From positions 1,751,501 through 1,815,500 of the forward strand of contig NZ_CP062167.1 in the NCBI RefSeq assembly GCF_014844055.1: 64,000 nucleotides of DNA, given 5' to 3'. The notes under the pieces were generated by a model that saw only the letters and a program-made list of their open reading frames with translations, did not search any database and was not told the DNA's origin. Both the position numbers and the translations under genes were made by a program. Origin of the DNA: Aureimonas sp. OT7 (lineage in GTDB: Bacteria > Pseudomonadota > Alphaproteobacteria > Rhizobiales > Rhizobiaceae). This document shows positions 11,507-21,223 of the stretch, in pieces; within the stretch, counting starts at the first letter, position 1; each line of letters begins with the position of its first letter.

Positions 11507-12385
11507 ATGGCAGATACGCACCAGAAGCATCACGATTATCATGTCATCGAACCCAGCCCGTGGCCCTTCGTGGCTTCGGTGGGAGCGTTCTTCCTGCTGT
11601 TCGGAGCCGTCGCATGGTTCCGGTCGCTGAACGGATTGCCCTTTGCCTTCGGCGGAGTGGACCTGGCGACGCCCTGGATCTTCTTCATCGGCCTCGTGAT
11701 CGTGCTCTACACCATGTACGCGTGGTGGTCGGACTGCATCCGCGAGGGCCAGGAAGGGTTCCACACGCCCGTCGTGTCGCTGCACCTGCGCTACGGCGTC
11801 ATCATGTTCATCGCCTCGGAGGTCATGTTCTTCGTGGCCTGGTTCTGGGCGTTCTTCGACGCCAGCCTGTTCCCCGGCGAGATCCATCAGGTTGCGCGCA
11901 CGCAGGCTCTGGGCGGCCAGTGGCCGCCGGCCGGCATCGAAGTGCTCGACCCGCTGCACCTGCCGCTGTTCAACACGATCACGCTGCTCCTCTCGGGCAC
12001 CACGGCAACCTGGGCGCACCACGCCATGCTCGAGGATGACCGCAAGGGCCTGATAACCGGCCTCGCGCTGACCGTGGCCCTCGGCGTCATCTTCTCGTTC
12101 GTGCAGTACATCGAGTATGCGCATGCCCCGTTCGAGTTTGCCGGGTCGATCTACGGTGCCACCTTCTTCATGGCCACCGGGTTCCATGGCTTCCACGTCA
12201 TCGTCGGTATCATCTTCCTGGCCGTCTGCCTGCTGCGCGCGATCCGCGGCCACTTCACGCCGCACAAGCACTTCGGCTTCGAGGCGGCGGCCTGGTACTG
12301 GCATTTCGTCGACGTGGTCTGGCTTTTCCTCTTCTTCGCCATCTATGTGTGGGGAAGCTGGGGTGCGCCGATCCACGGCGGCTGA
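11507..12385 (+). CDS. coxC: Cytochrome c oxidase subunit III
   Basis: A 292-residue, seven-helix subunit III. It carries the family blocks HDYHVIEPSPWPF at the N-terminus, EVMFFVAWFWAFFDASLFP in the middle and AWYWHFVDVVWLFLFF at the C-terminus. Subunit III supports the stability and proton uptake of the oxidase. The start at 11507 gives the conserved MADTHQKHHDYHV N-terminus; the longer upstream frame from 11432 lacks homology. It is separated from ctaG by about 108 bases and followed by a strong terminator. Confidence 0.96.
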   Translation: MADTHQKHHDYHVIEPSPWPFVASVGAFFLLFGAVAWFRSLNGLPFAFGGVDLATPWIFFIGLVIVLYTMYAWWSDCIREGQEGFHTPVVSLHLRYGVIMFIASEVMFFVAWFWAFFDASLFPGEIHQVARTQALGGQWPPAGIEVLDPLHLPLFNTITLLLSGTTATWAHHAMLEDDRKGLITGLALTVALGVIFSFVQYIEYAHAPFEFAGSIYGATFFMATGFHGFHVIVGIIFLAVCLLRAIRGHFTPHKHFGFEAAAWYWHFVDVVWLFLFFAIYVWGSWGAPIHGG

Positions 12386-12404
12386 GGTTTCGAGACCTGC
12401 CTTG

Positions 12405-12434
12405 AAGGGGTGGCCTCGCGGCCACCCCTTTTTT
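12405..12434 (+). terminator. Rho-independent terminator after coxC
   Basis: The arms AAGGGGTGGC and GCCACCCCTT form a perfect 10-bp stem around the 6-base loop CTCGCG, and the stem runs into TTTTTT. It ends the cox operon 20 bases after the coxC stop. It makes DUF983-surf1 a separate or attenuated unit. Confidence 0.9.
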
Positions 12435-12453
12435 AATTCCGGAAAGCGATCGC

Positions 12454-12843
12454 ATGGCACATATGGGGAAAGAGGGGCCGGTGGATCCGGTCAAGGCCGC
12501 GCTGGCGGGCAGATGTCCACGCTGCGGCACGGGCCGCCTCTACGCCGGCGCGCTTCGGCTGGACAAGAAATGCGAGGATTGCGGGCTCGACTTCACCCCG
12601 CTCGACCAGGCGGACGGCCCGGCCTTCTTCGTGATGCTCGTCATCGGCCTTCTCGTCACCGGCCTCGCCCTCTATGTCGAAGTCGCGTATGCGCCGCCGT
12701 TCTGGGTGCACTTCCTGCTTTGGATTCCGTTGATCGCCATCATCACGCTGCCGCTGTTGCGCCTGGCCAAGAGCCTGATGGTCGGCATGCAGTATCGCCA
12801 CAAGGCTGCCGAGGGCAGGATCGATCGCGCCGATGACGCATGA
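12454..12843 (+). CDS. DUF983 membrane protein
   Basis: A 129-residue protein with an N-terminal zinc-ribbon-like pair CPRCG...CEDCG (about residues 24-48), then two membrane helices (FFVMLVIGLLVTGLALYVEV and WVHFLLWIPLIAIITLPLLR). DUF983 proteins regularly sit between coxC and surf1 in alphaproteobacteria, suggesting a part in oxidase biogenesis, but no biochemical role is fixed. The end overlaps the surf1 start by 11 bases. Confidence 0.88.
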   Translation: MAHMGKEGPVDPVKAALAGRCPRCGTGRLYAGALRLDKKCEDCGLDFTPLDQADGPAFFVMLVIGLLVTGLALYVEVAYAPPFWVHFLLWIPLIAIITLPLLRLAKSLMVGMQYRHKAAEGRIDRADDA

Positions 12844-13633
12844 GCCTGCCACGCAGTTGCCGGCGGCCCCTCCCGGGCTGTCGCCCCGGCGCTTCTGGTC
12901 GGCGCTCCTGCTCGGCCTGATCGCCCTCGCCGTCCTGATCGGGCTGGGCACCTGGCAGGTCGAGCGCCTGTTCTGGAAAGAAGCTCTGATCGACACGATC
13001 GAGCGGCGTATCCATGGCCCGGCCGAAGACCTCGGCGTCATCGTCGCGGCGGAGCAATCGTCCGGCGACATCGATTATCGGCCCGTCCGGGTCACGGGCA
13101 TCTTCGATCATTCGGGCGAGCGATATTTCCTGTCGACGCACGAGGGGGAAGCCGGCTGGAACGTCTATACGCCGCTGCTCGTCGCGGGGCAGGACCTGGC
13201 CGTCTTCGTCAACCGGGGCTTCGTTCCCTATGCCCTGAAAGAGCCGTCGGCGCGGCCCGAAGGGCAGATCGCGGGGTTGGTGACGGTGGAAGGGCTGGCC
13301 AGGAACCGGGTGACCGACAATCCCGGGGGCGCCCTGATGCCCGACAACGACATCGCGCAGCACATCTTCTTCTGGCGGGACGTGCCGGCCATGACCGAGG
13401 GGCTGGACCTGCCCGACGGTGTGCGCATGCTGCCCTTCACCATCGATGCGGGCGAGGGCGCCGCGCCCGAGGGATATCCCATCGGCGGACAAACCGTGGT
13501 GACCATGCCCAACAACCACCTTGAATATGCGCTGACCTGGTACGGCATCGGGCTTGGCCTCGCCGTACTCCTGACCATCATGGTGGTTGCCCAGCTTCGT
13601 GCAAAGCGTTGGCGAGATCGTTCATCGCCTTGA
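12833..13633 (+). CDS. SURF1 family oxidase assembly protein
   Basis: A 266-residue protein with an N-terminal helix ([24 protein letters not shown], which includes the SURF1 hallmark LGTWQ.ER), a periplasmic domain with YRPVRVTG and VNRGFVP, and a C-terminal helix ([19 protein letters not shown]). SURF1 helps insert heme a into subunit I. It overlaps DUF983 by 11 bases and is probably coupled to it. Confidence 0.94.
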   Translation: MTHEPATQLPAAPPGLSPRRFWSALLLGLIALAVLIGLGTWQVERLFWKEALIDTIERRIHGPAEDLGVIVAAEQSSGDIDYRPVRVTGIFDHSGERYFLSTHEGEAGWNVYTPLLVAGQDLAVFVNRGFVPYALKEPSARPEGQIAGLVTVEGLARNRVTDNPGGALMPDNDIAQHIFFWRDVPAMTEGLDLPDGVRMLPFTIDAGEGAAPEGYPIGGQTVVTMPNNHLEYALTWYGIGLGLAVLLTIMVVAQLRAKRWRDRSSP

Positions 13634-13668
13634 CAGGGGCGGTGGCTTTTCGTTGTACCCTGGGGTAC
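13630..13668 (+). promoter_or_regulatory. Promoter before ispH with a palindrome over the -10
   Basis: TTGACA (13630-13635) is followed after 17 bases by TTGTAC (13653-13658), a plausible housekeeping promoter lying across the end of surf1. The perfect inverted repeat GTACCC-TG-GGGTAC (13655-13668) overlaps the -10 and the start point, so it may be an operator. A transcript from here supports the GTG start at 13702 for ispH. Confidence 0.5.
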
Positions 13669-13701
13669 GACCTTCCGCGTGAGTGCGAGGACATATCAAG
13701 A

Positions 13702-14727
13702 GTGGAACCGGCCCTGAAGCCTGCCCTGACCATCCGCCTGTGCGAGCCGCGCGGCTTCTGCGCCGGGGTGGACCGTGCCATCCAGATCGTGGTGCTTGCG
13801 TTGAAGAAGTACGGCGCGCCGGTCTATGTGCGGCACGAGATCGTGCACAACAAGTACGTGGTCGAGGGGCTGCGCGGCATGGGAGCCGTCTTCGTCAAGG
13901 AACTGGACGCCATTCCCGATGACGGGCAGCCTGTCGTCTTCTCGGCCCATGGCGTGCCGAAATCCATTCCGGCCGAAGCCGAGCGCCGCGAGATGCTGTA
14001 CCTGGATGCCACATGCCCGCTGGTCTCCAAGGTTCACAAGCAGGCGATGCGGCACATGCGACTGGGCCGGCAGGTGCTGCTGATCGGCCATCGCGGCCAC
14101 CCCGAGGTGGTCGGTACGATGGGCCAGTTGCCCGAGGGCGCCGTGCGGCTGATCGAGACGGAAGAGGATGTCGAGGCTTTCCAGCCGGCAGACCCCGAGG
14201 CTCTGGGCTACGTCACGCAGACCACCCTTTCGGTGGACGACACGGCGGGGATCGTCGCGGCGCTGGAGCGCAAGTTCCCTTCCATGCAGGCACCGTCTTC
14301 GGAATCCATCTGCTATGCCACCACCAACCGGCAGGATGCGGTGAAGGCCGCGGCGCCCGGCACCGACCTGTTCCTGATCGTCGGCGCGCCGAACTCGTCC
14401 AATTCGCGGCGGCTGGTAGAGGTGGCGGAACGCGCGGGCTCTGCGCGCGGGCTGCTGGTACAGGGCATGCAGGACGTTCCGGTCGATGAGTTGCAAGGCG
14501 GCATGGTGCTGGGCATGTCGGCCGGCGCCTCCGCGCCGGAGGTTCTGACCGACGGCATACTCGACGCGCTGCGTGCGCAATTCGAGGTCAGGCTGGAACT
14601 CGTCCAGACGGCGATAGAGAACGAGAACTTCCCCGTCATGCGCAGCATCCGCGATGTGCCGCTGACTGCCGAGGACATGGCATTCGTCAATGGCGCGCCC
14701 CGGCGGGACGACGGGCGAGCGGCCTGA
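13702..14727 (+). CDS. ispH: 4-hydroxy-3-methylbut-2-enyl diphosphate reductase
   Basis: IspH is the last enzyme of the MEP isoprenoid pathway, an iron-sulfur protein giving IPP and DMAPP. The three cluster cysteines are visible in [28 protein letters not shown] and [11 protein letters not shown], and the substrate loop in [11 protein letters not shown]. The GTG at 13702 fits the family N-terminus and lies after the predicted promoter; an ATG at 13609 would lie inside surf1 before that promoter. It directly precedes thrB with no gap. Confidence 0.95.
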   Translation: MEPALKPALTIRLCEPRGFCAGVDRAIQIVVLALKKYGAPVYVRHEIVHNKYVVEGLRGMGAVFVKELDAIPDDGQPVVFSAHGVPKSIPAEAERREMLYLDATCPLVSKVHKQAMRHMRLGRQVLLIGHRGHPEVVGTMGQLPEGAVRLIETEEDVEAFQPADPEALGYVTQTTLSVDDTAGIVAALERKFPSMQAPSSESICYATTNRQDAVKAAAPGTDLFLIVGAPNSSNSRRLVEVAERAGSARGLLVQGMQDVPVDELQGGMVLGMSAGASAPEVLTDGILDALRAQFEVRLELVQTAIENENFPVMRSIRDVPLTAEDMAFVNGAPRRDDGRAA

Positions 14728-15708
14728 ATGGCGGTCTATACCGAAGTCGCGGAAACGGAGCTTGCCGCCTTCCTGCAGCGGTACGATCTTGGCCGTCTCC
14801 TGTCCTACAAGGGGATCGCCGAAGGCGTGGAGAACTCCAACTTCCTGCTGCGCGCCGAGGGCGGCACCTTCATCCTGACGCTGTACGAGAAGCGCGTCGA
14901 CCGCAACGACCTGCCGTTCTTCATCGGCCTTATGGAGCATCTGGCCGCCAATGGCCTGTCCTGCCCGCTGCCGGTCCTGCCGCGCGAAGGCGAGGCCCTG
15001 GGTGAACTGGCCGGCCGCCCGGCGGCCCTGTTCACCTTTCTGGAAGGCATGTGGACACGCCGGCCCACGGTCGGCCATGCCAGGCAGGTGGGGGCGGCCC
15101 TTGCGGGCATGCACAAGGCCGGCGAGGGGTTTTCGCTTGCGCGCCGCAACGCGCTGTCCGTCGATGCGTGGCGGCCTCTCTTCGATGGGTGCGGCGCGCG
15201 CGTGGAGGCGGTCCAGGCGGGCCTGTCCACCGAAATCGAAGCCGAACTGGCATTCCTGGAGGCCAACTGGCCGCGGGATCTCCCGTCCGGCATCATCCAT
15301 GCCGACCTGTTCAACGACAATGTCTTCTTTCTGGACGGGCAGCTTTCCGGGCTGATCGACTTCTACTTCGCCTGCAACGACCTGTTGGCCTACGACATCG
15401 CCATCTGCCTCGGCGCCTGGTGCTTCGAGGCCGATGGCGCCTACAACGTCACCAAGGGGCAGGCGCTCCTGGAAGGCTATGACGGCGTGCGCCGGCTGGC
15501 TGACGCCGAGATCGACGCGCTGCCGGTGCTGACGCGTGGAGCGGCGATGCGCTTCCTGCTGACGCGCCTCTACGACTGGATACACATTCCCGATACGTCC
15601 TTCGTGACAAAGAAGGATCCGAAGGAATATCTGCGCAAGAACAGGTTCTACCGGCAGGTGAAGCGCCCGGCCGAACTGGGCCTGACGAGGGATGCGACGC
15701 TGTCATGA
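14728..15708 (+). CDS. thrB: Homoserine kinase (APH-fold, ThrB type II)
   Basis: It phosphorylates homoserine on the way to threonine; thrC is also in the window at 23.2 kb. The 326-residue protein has an aminoglycoside-phosphotransferase fold with [20 protein letters not shown] (nucleotide lobe), the catalytic [11 protein letters not shown], and the metal-binding [15 protein letters not shown]. This is the usual alphaproteobacterial form and is unrelated to the GHMP-type enzyme of enterics. It overlaps rnhA by four bases (ATGA). Confidence 0.94.
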   Translation: MAVYTEVAETELAAFLQRYDLGRLLSYKGIAEGVENSNFLLRAEGGTFILTLYEKRVDRNDLPFFIGLMEHLAANGLSCPLPVLPREGEALGELAGRPAALFTFLEGMWTRRPTVGHARQVGAALAGMHKAGEGFSLARRNALSVDAWRPLFDGCGARVEAVQAGLSTEIEAELAFLEANWPRDLPSGIIHADLFNDNVFFLDGQLSGLIDFYFACNDLLAYDIAICLGAWCFEADGAYNVTKGQALLEGYDGVRRLADAEIDALPVLTRGAAMRFLLTRLYDWIHIPDTSFVTKKDPKEYLRKNRFYRQVKRPAELGLTRDATLS

Positions 15709-16169
15709 CCAAGCGGGTCGAGATTTATACCGACGGAGCCTGTTCCGGTAATCCGGGCCCCGGCGGCTGGGGTGCGATCCTGCTTTACGGCGACGCGCGC
15801 AAGGAGTTGAAAGGCGGCGAGACGCCGACGACCAACAACCGCATGGAGCTGATGGCCGCGATCAAGGCGCTGGAAGCGCTGACCCGTCCCTCAGTCGTCG
15901 ATCTGCATTCCGACTCGCAGTATCTGCGCGATGGAATTTCCAAATGGATCCATGGGTGGAAGCGCAACGGCTGGAAAACCGCCGACAAGAAGCCCGTCAA
16001 GAATGCCGAGCTCTGGCAGGAACTCGATGCCCAGCGCCTACGCCATGACGTGACCTTCCATTGGGTAAAGGGACATGCCGGCCATGAGCTGAACGAGCGC
16101 GCCGACGAGCTTGCGCGGGAAGGCATGGCCCCATTCAAGGGCCGCGCCGTCCCCGCACAGAGCGTCTAG
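15705..16169 (+). CDS. rnhA: Ribonuclease HI
   Basis: RNase HI cuts the RNA strand of RNA-DNA hybrids. The 154-residue protein has all four carboxylate motifs: [16 protein letters not shown] (Asp), [14 protein letters not shown] (Glu), SDSQYLRDG (Asp) and [12 protein letters not shown] (Asp). It also has the basic [15 protein letters not shown] handle. It ends 4 bases from the stop of the convergent peroxiredoxin gene. Confidence 0.97.
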   Translation: MTKRVEIYTDGACSGNPGPGGWGAILLYGDARKELKGGETPTTNNRMELMAAIKALEALTRPSVVDLHSDSQYLRDGISKWIHGWKRNGWKTADKKPVKNAELWQELDAQRLRHDVTFHWVKGHAGHELNERADELAREGMAPFKGRAVPAQSV

Positions 16170-16173
16170 GAGA

Positions 16174-16659
16174 CTACAGCTGGGCGAGAATCGCGCCGGC
16201 GGCGGAGGCTTCGGCCTGGCCCGGCGCTTCCTCGATATGCAGCGTCTTCACCACGCCATCCTCGACGATCATCGAGTAGCGCCTGGAGCGCAGGCCGAGG
16301 CCCGCCCCCGAAAGATCGACATCCAGTCCGGCGGCCCTGGCAAATTCGGCGCTGCCATCCGCCAGGAAGAGAATGCGATCGCCCGCATCCGTGGCCTTCT
16401 GCCACGCGCTCATCACGAAGGGGTCGTTGACGGCGACGACGGCGATCGTATCGACGCCCTTGGCCCTGATCTCGTCGTTCAGTTCGAGGTAGCCGGGCAG
16501 ATGATTCATGGAGCATGTCGGTGTGAACGCGCCCGGCACGCCAAACAGCACGACCTTTTTACCCTTGAAGACGTCGTCCACGGTGACGGGTTTCGGCCCG
16601 TCCTCGGTCTTTACGCGAAACGTCGCCTGCGGAAGATGGTCGCCGACCTTGATCGTCAT
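16174..16659 (-). CDS. Peroxiredoxin, Prx5 type (single Cys)
   Basis: A 161-residue thioredoxin-fold peroxidase with the peroxidatic site PGAFTPTCSMNHLPGY (Cys49). No other cysteine is present, so it must be resolved by an external thiol such as glutathione or glutaredoxin. It reduces H2O2 and alkyl peroxides in the cytosol. The start at 16659 gives MTIKVGDHLP, the family N-terminus; the longer frame upstream runs through the DsbD-like gene in the wrong frame. Confidence 0.92.
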   Translation of the reverse strand: MTIKVGDHLPQATFRVKTEDGPKPVTVDDVFKGKKVVLFGVPGAFTPTCSMNHLPGYLELNDEIRAKGVDTIAVVAVNDPFVMSAWQKATDAGDRILFLADGSAEFARAAGLDVDLSGAGLGLRSRRYSMIVEDGVVKTLHIEEAPGQAEASAAGAILAQL

Positions 16660-16739
16660 GATGTGTATTCCTGTTGGGCCGGACGATGCCGGCGGGTAGG
16701 CTAGGGAACTTATCCGTCTTTGCCGCGATGTCGATACGC

Positions 16740-17558
16740 TTAACGCAGCGCAGCATGCGGTGCGATGGCAACGGGGTTGGCGTGCCGAAACCGGGCATAC
16801 TCTCCGGCGGCCAGCAGCAGATCCACCGCGATCCCGCCTCTGGCATCCTTCGGGGCCCGCAGCACAGGCGCCACCACCGTGTAGACCCCATCCGCAGGGG
16901 AAGGCGCGCCGGCCGGGCCGAACTCCCAGCCGGGGGGACCGGCGGCAAACAGGGCAACCGGGCCCCGAGGGATTTCGGGCGGCAGGGTAACGACGAGCGA
17001 CGTGCCTTCTATCCGCGCCTCCAGACGGTCGTCGGCGATGTCCGGCAGCGCAGCTTCGGCTGCGTGAACCTGCGCCGTCTCTCCGAGGGTGGCCTTTTCC
17101 GCCAGATCGCGCTGGAGCCGAGCCTGAACGGGTACGCAGATGTCGTCGCAAAGGCCGATCGTCAACGCGAGATCGAGCCGAGGGGCATCGCCGCTCGCCC
17201 GCGCCGTGAAGGCGATGGCCATGGGCTCGGAATAAACGTTCGAGGAGGAGAAGCCGTCGTCGGTGACATGCGGCACCGGAAACAAAAGGGCAGGTGCGCC
17301 CTCGAGCCCCTCGCTGGCCGAAAAATCGACAACGGGGGCAAGGCCGGCCTGTCCGGGCGCGATCCAGTAGGTTTTCCAGCCAGGCTCCAGATCCACTGCC
17401 ACCGCACCGCGAACGACCCCGTTCCGGTCGGGGCCGATGGCCAGCAGGCGCAGCGTCGCGCCATCAGCCTGGATCGCGCTTCCTTCAGCCGCCGCAACCT
17501 CTGGGTGCGAAATCGCGATCAGCGTAAAAAGCAGCGCGGTGGGCAGGTGAAATTTCAT
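16740..17558 (-). CDS. Exported DsbD N-terminal-domain-like protein
   Basis: A 272-residue protein with a signal peptide (PTALLFTLIAISHPEVAAAEG) and a DsbD-N/DipZ-like beta domain. It has GWKTYWIAPGQAGLAPVVDFSASEG, VYSEPMAIAFTA, and the redox pair in GLCDDICVPVQA near residue 140. In full DsbD this domain passes reducing equivalents to periplasmic partners. Here the membrane and thioredoxin domains are absent, as in many alphaproteobacterial homologues. It is divergent from the YqgE gene (25 bases) and upstream of the peroxiredoxin on the same strand. Confidence 0.85.
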   Translation of the reverse strand: MKFHLPTALLFTLIAISHPEVAAAEGSAIQADGATLRLLAIGPDRNGVVRGAVAVDLEPGWKTYWIAPGQAGLAPVVDFSASEGLEGAPALLFPVPHVTDDGFSSSNVYSEPMAIAFTARASGDAPRLDLALTIGLCDDICVPVQARLQRDLAEKATLGETAQVHAAEAALPDIADDRLEARIEGTSLVVTLPPEIPRGPVALFAAGPPGWEFGPAGAPSPADGVYTVVAPVLRAPKDARGGIAVDLLLAAGEYARFRHANPVAIAPHAALR

Positions 17559-17582
17559 GCCATCTTCATTATCTTCCCTGGC

Positions 17583-18191
17583 ATGGAAAGCAAGCGAACC
17601 CCAGGCCCGACACCCGAGACCACTTCACTGGAAGGGTTCTTCCTGATCGCCATGCCCGGCATGCAGGACGAGCGCTTCGCGAAAAGCGTTGTCTATGTCT
17701 GTGCACATTCGGCCAATGGGGCCATGGGCTTCGTTATCAACAAGCCCCAACCCATGAGTTTCCCGGCCCTGATGGCGCAACTGGACATCGTATCCAGCCC
17801 GGATGAGATCCGCCTGCCCGAGCAGGGGCGCGACATCATGGTGGGGGTTGGCGGTCCGGTGGAAAGCGGCCGGGGTTTCGTGCTGCATTCCAACGATTAC
17901 GATTCCGAGTCCACCGTGCCGGTGGATGGCGGCATCTGCCTGACGCCGACCATGGATATACTGAAAGCCATCTCCAGCGGCATCGGCCCACGTTCGGCCA
18001 TGATGGTGCTGGGCTATGCGGGCTGGTCCGCCGGCCAGCTCGAAAGCGAAATCGCCGCCAATGGCTGGCTGACATGCCCGGCCGATTTCGAGATCGTCTT
18101 CGGCACCCGGCCCGAGAGCCGTTATGCGAAGGCACTTGGCAACATGGGCATAGACCCGGCATTCCTGGCCAGCGAAGCCGGCCACGCCTGA
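17583..18191 (+). CDS. YqgE/AlgH family protein
   Basis: A 202-residue protein with the UPF0301 pattern: GFFLIAMPGMQDERFAKSVVYVCAH, GAMGFVINKP, VGGPVESGRGFVLHS and MMVLGYAGWSAGQLESEIAANGWL. The family fold is known, but its molecular function is not agreed; the AlgH name comes from an alginate phenotype in Pseudomonas. The start at 17583 was chosen because the long upstream extension is antisense to the DsbD-like gene. Confidence 0.93.
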   Translation: MESKRTPGPTPETTSLEGFFLIAMPGMQDERFAKSVVYVCAHSANGAMGFVINKPQPMSFPALMAQLDIVSSPDEIRLPEQGRDIMVGVGGPVESGRGFVLHSNDYDSESTVPVDGGICLTPTMDILKAISSGIGPRSAMMVLGYAGWSAGQLESEIAANGWLTCPADFEIVFGTRPESRYAKALGNMGIDPAFLASEAGHA

Positions 18192-18222
18192 GCGGCGGCC
18201 GATATCGCCGCCTCCGGGGCCG

Positions 18223-21138
18223 TCAGGCGGTGCGCCGTATCTTCGCTATCACCTTCTTCTGCCCGTTCCGGTCCTGCAGGCGGCGGCGCGCCTCTTCCGC
18301 CGATACGGCGGGAGAGTGCATGCGGCTCTGGATGAAGTCGCACTTGAACTGGCGGATCTTCTCGGCGTCGGCGGTATTCTCGACGCCTTCGGCAATCACC
18401 GTCAGGCCGAGGTCGTGCGCCATGGCGATGATGGAATGGTAGATCATCAGGCGTTCCTCGCGCCGATCGCCGCGCAGGAAACTGCGATCGATCTTCACCG
18501 CGTCGAACTGGAAGCGCATGAGGTCGGACAAGGACGAACGGCCCGAGCCGAACTCGTCCAGCGTCAGCCCGACATCCATCTTGCGCAGGCGCTCCAGCAC
18601 ACGCGCCGTCCGCTCCGGATTGGCCATGACGCTGGCCTCCGTCATTTCCAGGCGCAACGTCTCCGGGGCGATCTTATAGCGCTTCAATACCAGGTTCACG
18701 TCGTTGACGAGGTCCTGGCGCAACAGATGGCCGCTGAGAATGTCGACGCAGACGAACAGGTTGGAATAGCCGGCGATGCGCTGCCAGTCGCTCAGGCGGC
18801 GCACCGCCTCGTCCAGGACGAGTTGGCATAGCGCATCCAACTGGCCGCTGGCCTCGGCCACGGGCACCAGCTCCCCGAGGGGCACGAGGCCCCTTTTGGG
18901 GTGCTCCCACCGCAACAAGGCCTCGAAACCGGCCGTCGTGCCGTCCTTCACGCGGATGACGGGCTGGAAGTACACATGCAGCTCATGCCGGGCGAAGGCG
19001 CGGCGCAGATCGGCCTCCAGTTCGAAGCGGCCCGAGCCGACCGTCTTGAAGGACGGCCTGAACGGCTCGATCCGGTCGCCGCCGAGACGCTTGGCCTCGT
19101 ACATGGCCAACTCGGCTTCCTTCAACAGTTCTTCGGCGCCGGCACCTTCGGTCCAGCCCGTCAGTCCGATCGATCCCGTCAGCCCGATCTCCGTATCGGT
19201 GAAACCGATCGGCGCGCGGATGACGCCGCGCAGGAACTCGGCGAAGGCCGCTACCTCGGCGATATCGGTGCGCGAGTTGAGGATGATGGCGAACCGGTCT
19301 GCGTCGAGCCGCGCAAGGGAGTCCTGCGGTTTCAGGACACGCCGCAGCCGCCGTGCGACCGTCAAAAGCACGGTGTCGCCGGTTACGACGCCATAGGCTT
19401 CGTTGATGCGGCCGAAATCGTCGAGGTCGATGACGAAGACGGTGGGGCGCATGTCGATCTGGCTGCCGATCAGCGCGGCCAGGGCATCCAGCCGGTCCAG
19501 CAGCAATTCGCGGTTGGGCAGCCCGGTCAACTGGTCGTGCAGCGCGTCATGCAGCAGCCGTTCCTCCGACTTGCGGCGGCCTGTGACGTCCTTCAGGGTA
19601 CCGACGCAACGCACGACCTCGCCGTCGCTGCCGAGCACCGGGCGCGAATGCAGGTTCATCCAGTGGTAATGGCCGTCATCGCCACGGACACGGAAATCCT
19701 GCGAGATGCGCCCGCGCCGATGCTCGATGACGGCGTCCAGCGTGGCCTTGAACCTGTCCCTGTCGTCGGGATGCAGAATGGGCAGCCAGTCGCGCGCGGG
19801 CCCGTTCATGGTGCGGATGGGAAGGCCCGCCGATTCTTCGGCCTCCGCGCCGACATAGATGCGGTCACGCGTGACGTCCCAATCCCAGATGGCGTCGCCG
19901 GTGCCCGACAGCGCCAGCGAACGTCGCTCCATGTCCGATATGGGCCCAGCGGAAACGGTCCCGCCGGCGAATGCGTGCTGCATGACGGTAAAGCCGAACA
20001 GCAGCACAATCAGCACCAGCCCGCCGCCGAGGGCCGACTGCACGATATCGTTGTCGATACGCCCCTGTACGGTCATGGCGGCGGCGACGAGCCACCCGCA
20101 GACGAGCGCCCAGGTTGGAATCAGCATCACGGCCCTGTCGTAACCCTTGATCGCCAGCGCTAGGATAAGAACCGCACCGATGGCGGCGATGGCCACCATG
20201 GACATGCGGGCGACGCCCGATGCGACGGCCGGCTCGAATGCCGCCAGCACGCCGAGGCCACCGAGGCCGCACAGCCATATCACCGTGAATGCGGAGAGCG
20301 CGCGATGCCATCGGTTGAGGTTCAGATAGGCGTAGAGGAAAACAACCAGCGTGAAGGCGATCGCCACCTCCGTACCGGCACGCCATAATCGCTCCTGTCC
20401 CGGCTGGATGGGCACCAGCTTCTGCCAGAAGTCGAAGTCGATGCAGATATAGGCCAACACCGCCCAGGCCAGGGCCGCCGTGGCCGGGAAGACGGCAGAG
20501 CCCTTCACCACGAAGAGGATGGTCAGGAAAACGGCGAGCAGGCCTGCGATGCCCAACACGATGCCGCGATAGAGGGTGAACGCGTTGACGGTATCCTTGT
20601 AGGCGTTCGGCTCCCACAGGCGGATTTCCGGCAACCTGTCGGACGACAGTTCGGCAACGAAGGTGATGACCGATCCGGGGTCCAGCGTCACCAGGAACAG
20701 GTCCGCCTCCGAGCTTTCCTGCCGATCGAGCGCGAAGCCCTCCGACGGCGTGATGGCGGCGATGCGGCGGGAGCCGAGATCGGGCCATACGACGCCCGAA
20801 CCGGCCAGCTTGAAATGCGGCGCCACCACCAGCCTGTCGATCTGCGTGTCGGCATTGTTGGCGAGCGAAAAGACGGCCCAGTTGCCGGACGGGTTCGCCG
20901 AAACGGATTCCACCTCGATGCGGCGGACGATGCCGTCGGCGCCCGGCACGGTGGAAACCTGGAAATTGTTGCCGCCGACGCGATGCAACTCCACCGCCGG
21001 CATCAGGTCCACGGCAACGGTGTCGCGGCCGATGCTGACCGGCTCGAGCGCCCGGGCGACGCCCATGACGGCCAGAAGCGCAAGCACGGTGGCAAAGAGC
21101 CGCAGAGCAACGGATTGAAAGAAGCGACCGGTGATCAC
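18223..21138 (-). CDS. Membrane PAS-GGDEF-EAL protein with degenerate catalytic motifs
   Basis: The GTG at 21138 gives 971 residues beginning with a signal-like helix (FFQSVALRLFATVLALLAVMG). A periplasmic sensor region follows, then about seven membrane helices, a PAS/PAC unit (DAIWDWDVTRDRIYVG ... GTLKDVTGRRKSEERL), a GGDEF domain and an EAL domain. The GGDEF signature is replaced by RLDADRF, so cyclase activity is unlikely. In the EAL domain EALLRW, EMTE, KIDRSF and VIAEGVE are kept. The DDFG motif reads DEFG, and the Asn of the VN-x-S motif is Asp (VDILSG). It may be a weak phosphodiesterase or a c-di-GMP receptor. Confidence 0.88.
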   Translation of the reverse strand: MITGRFFQSVALRLFATVLALLAVMGVARALEPVSIGRDTVAVDLMPAVELHRVGGNNFQVSTVPGADGIVRRIEVESVSANPSGNWAVFSLANNADTQIDRLVVAPHFKLAGSGVVWPDLGSRRIAAITPSEGFALDRQESSEADLFLVTLDPGSVITFVAELSSDRLPEIRLWEPNAYKDTVNAFTLYRGIVLGIAGLLAVFLTILFVVKGSAVFPATAALAWAVLAYICIDFDFWQKLVPIQPGQERLWRAGTEVAIAFTLVVFLYAYLNLNRWHRALSAFTVIWLCGLGGLGVLAAFEPAVASGVARMSMVAIAAIGAVLILALAIKGYDRAVMLIPTWALVCGWLVAAAMTVQGRIDNDIVQSALGGGLVLIVLLFGFTVMQHAFAGGTVSAGPISDMERRSLALSGTGDAIWDWDVTRDRIYVGAEAEESAGLPIRTMNGPARDWLPILHPDDRDRFKATLDAVIEHRRGRISQDFRVRGDDGHYHWMNLHSRPVLGSDGEVVRCVGTLKDVTGRRKSEERLLHDALHDQLTGLPNRELLLDRLDALAALIGSQIDMRPTVFVIDLDDFGRINEAYGVVTGDTVLLTVARRLRRVLKPQDSLARLDADRFAIILNSRTDIAEVAAFAEFLRGVIRAPIGFTDTEIGLTGSIGLTGWTEGAGAEELLKEAELAMYEAKRLGGDRIEPFRPSFKTVGSGRFELEADLRRAFARHELHVYFQPVIRVKDGTTAGFEALLRWEHPKRGLVPLGELVPVAEASGQLDALCQLVLDEAVRRLSDWQRIAGYSNLFVCVDILSGHLLRQDLVNDVNLVLKRYKIAPETLRLEMTEASVMANPERTARVLERLRKMDVGLTLDEFGSGRSSLSDLMRFQFDAVKIDRSFLRGDRREERLMIYHSIIAMAHDLGLTVIAEGVENTADAEKIRQFKCDFIQSRMHSPAVSAEEARRRLQDRNGQKKVIAKIRRTA

Positions 21139-21223
21139 AACGAAGGCTCTCGGTGGCTCACTTGCGTCATCTCCAATCCCTGTGCGGCGGCTTGCTGCCG
21201 CACGGCCGAACGGCACACGGCAC

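Noticed and set aside
13696..15585. A 629-codon open frame antisense to ispH and thrB
   Set aside because: It spans two well-supported genes in full and has no family motif or ribosome-binding site.
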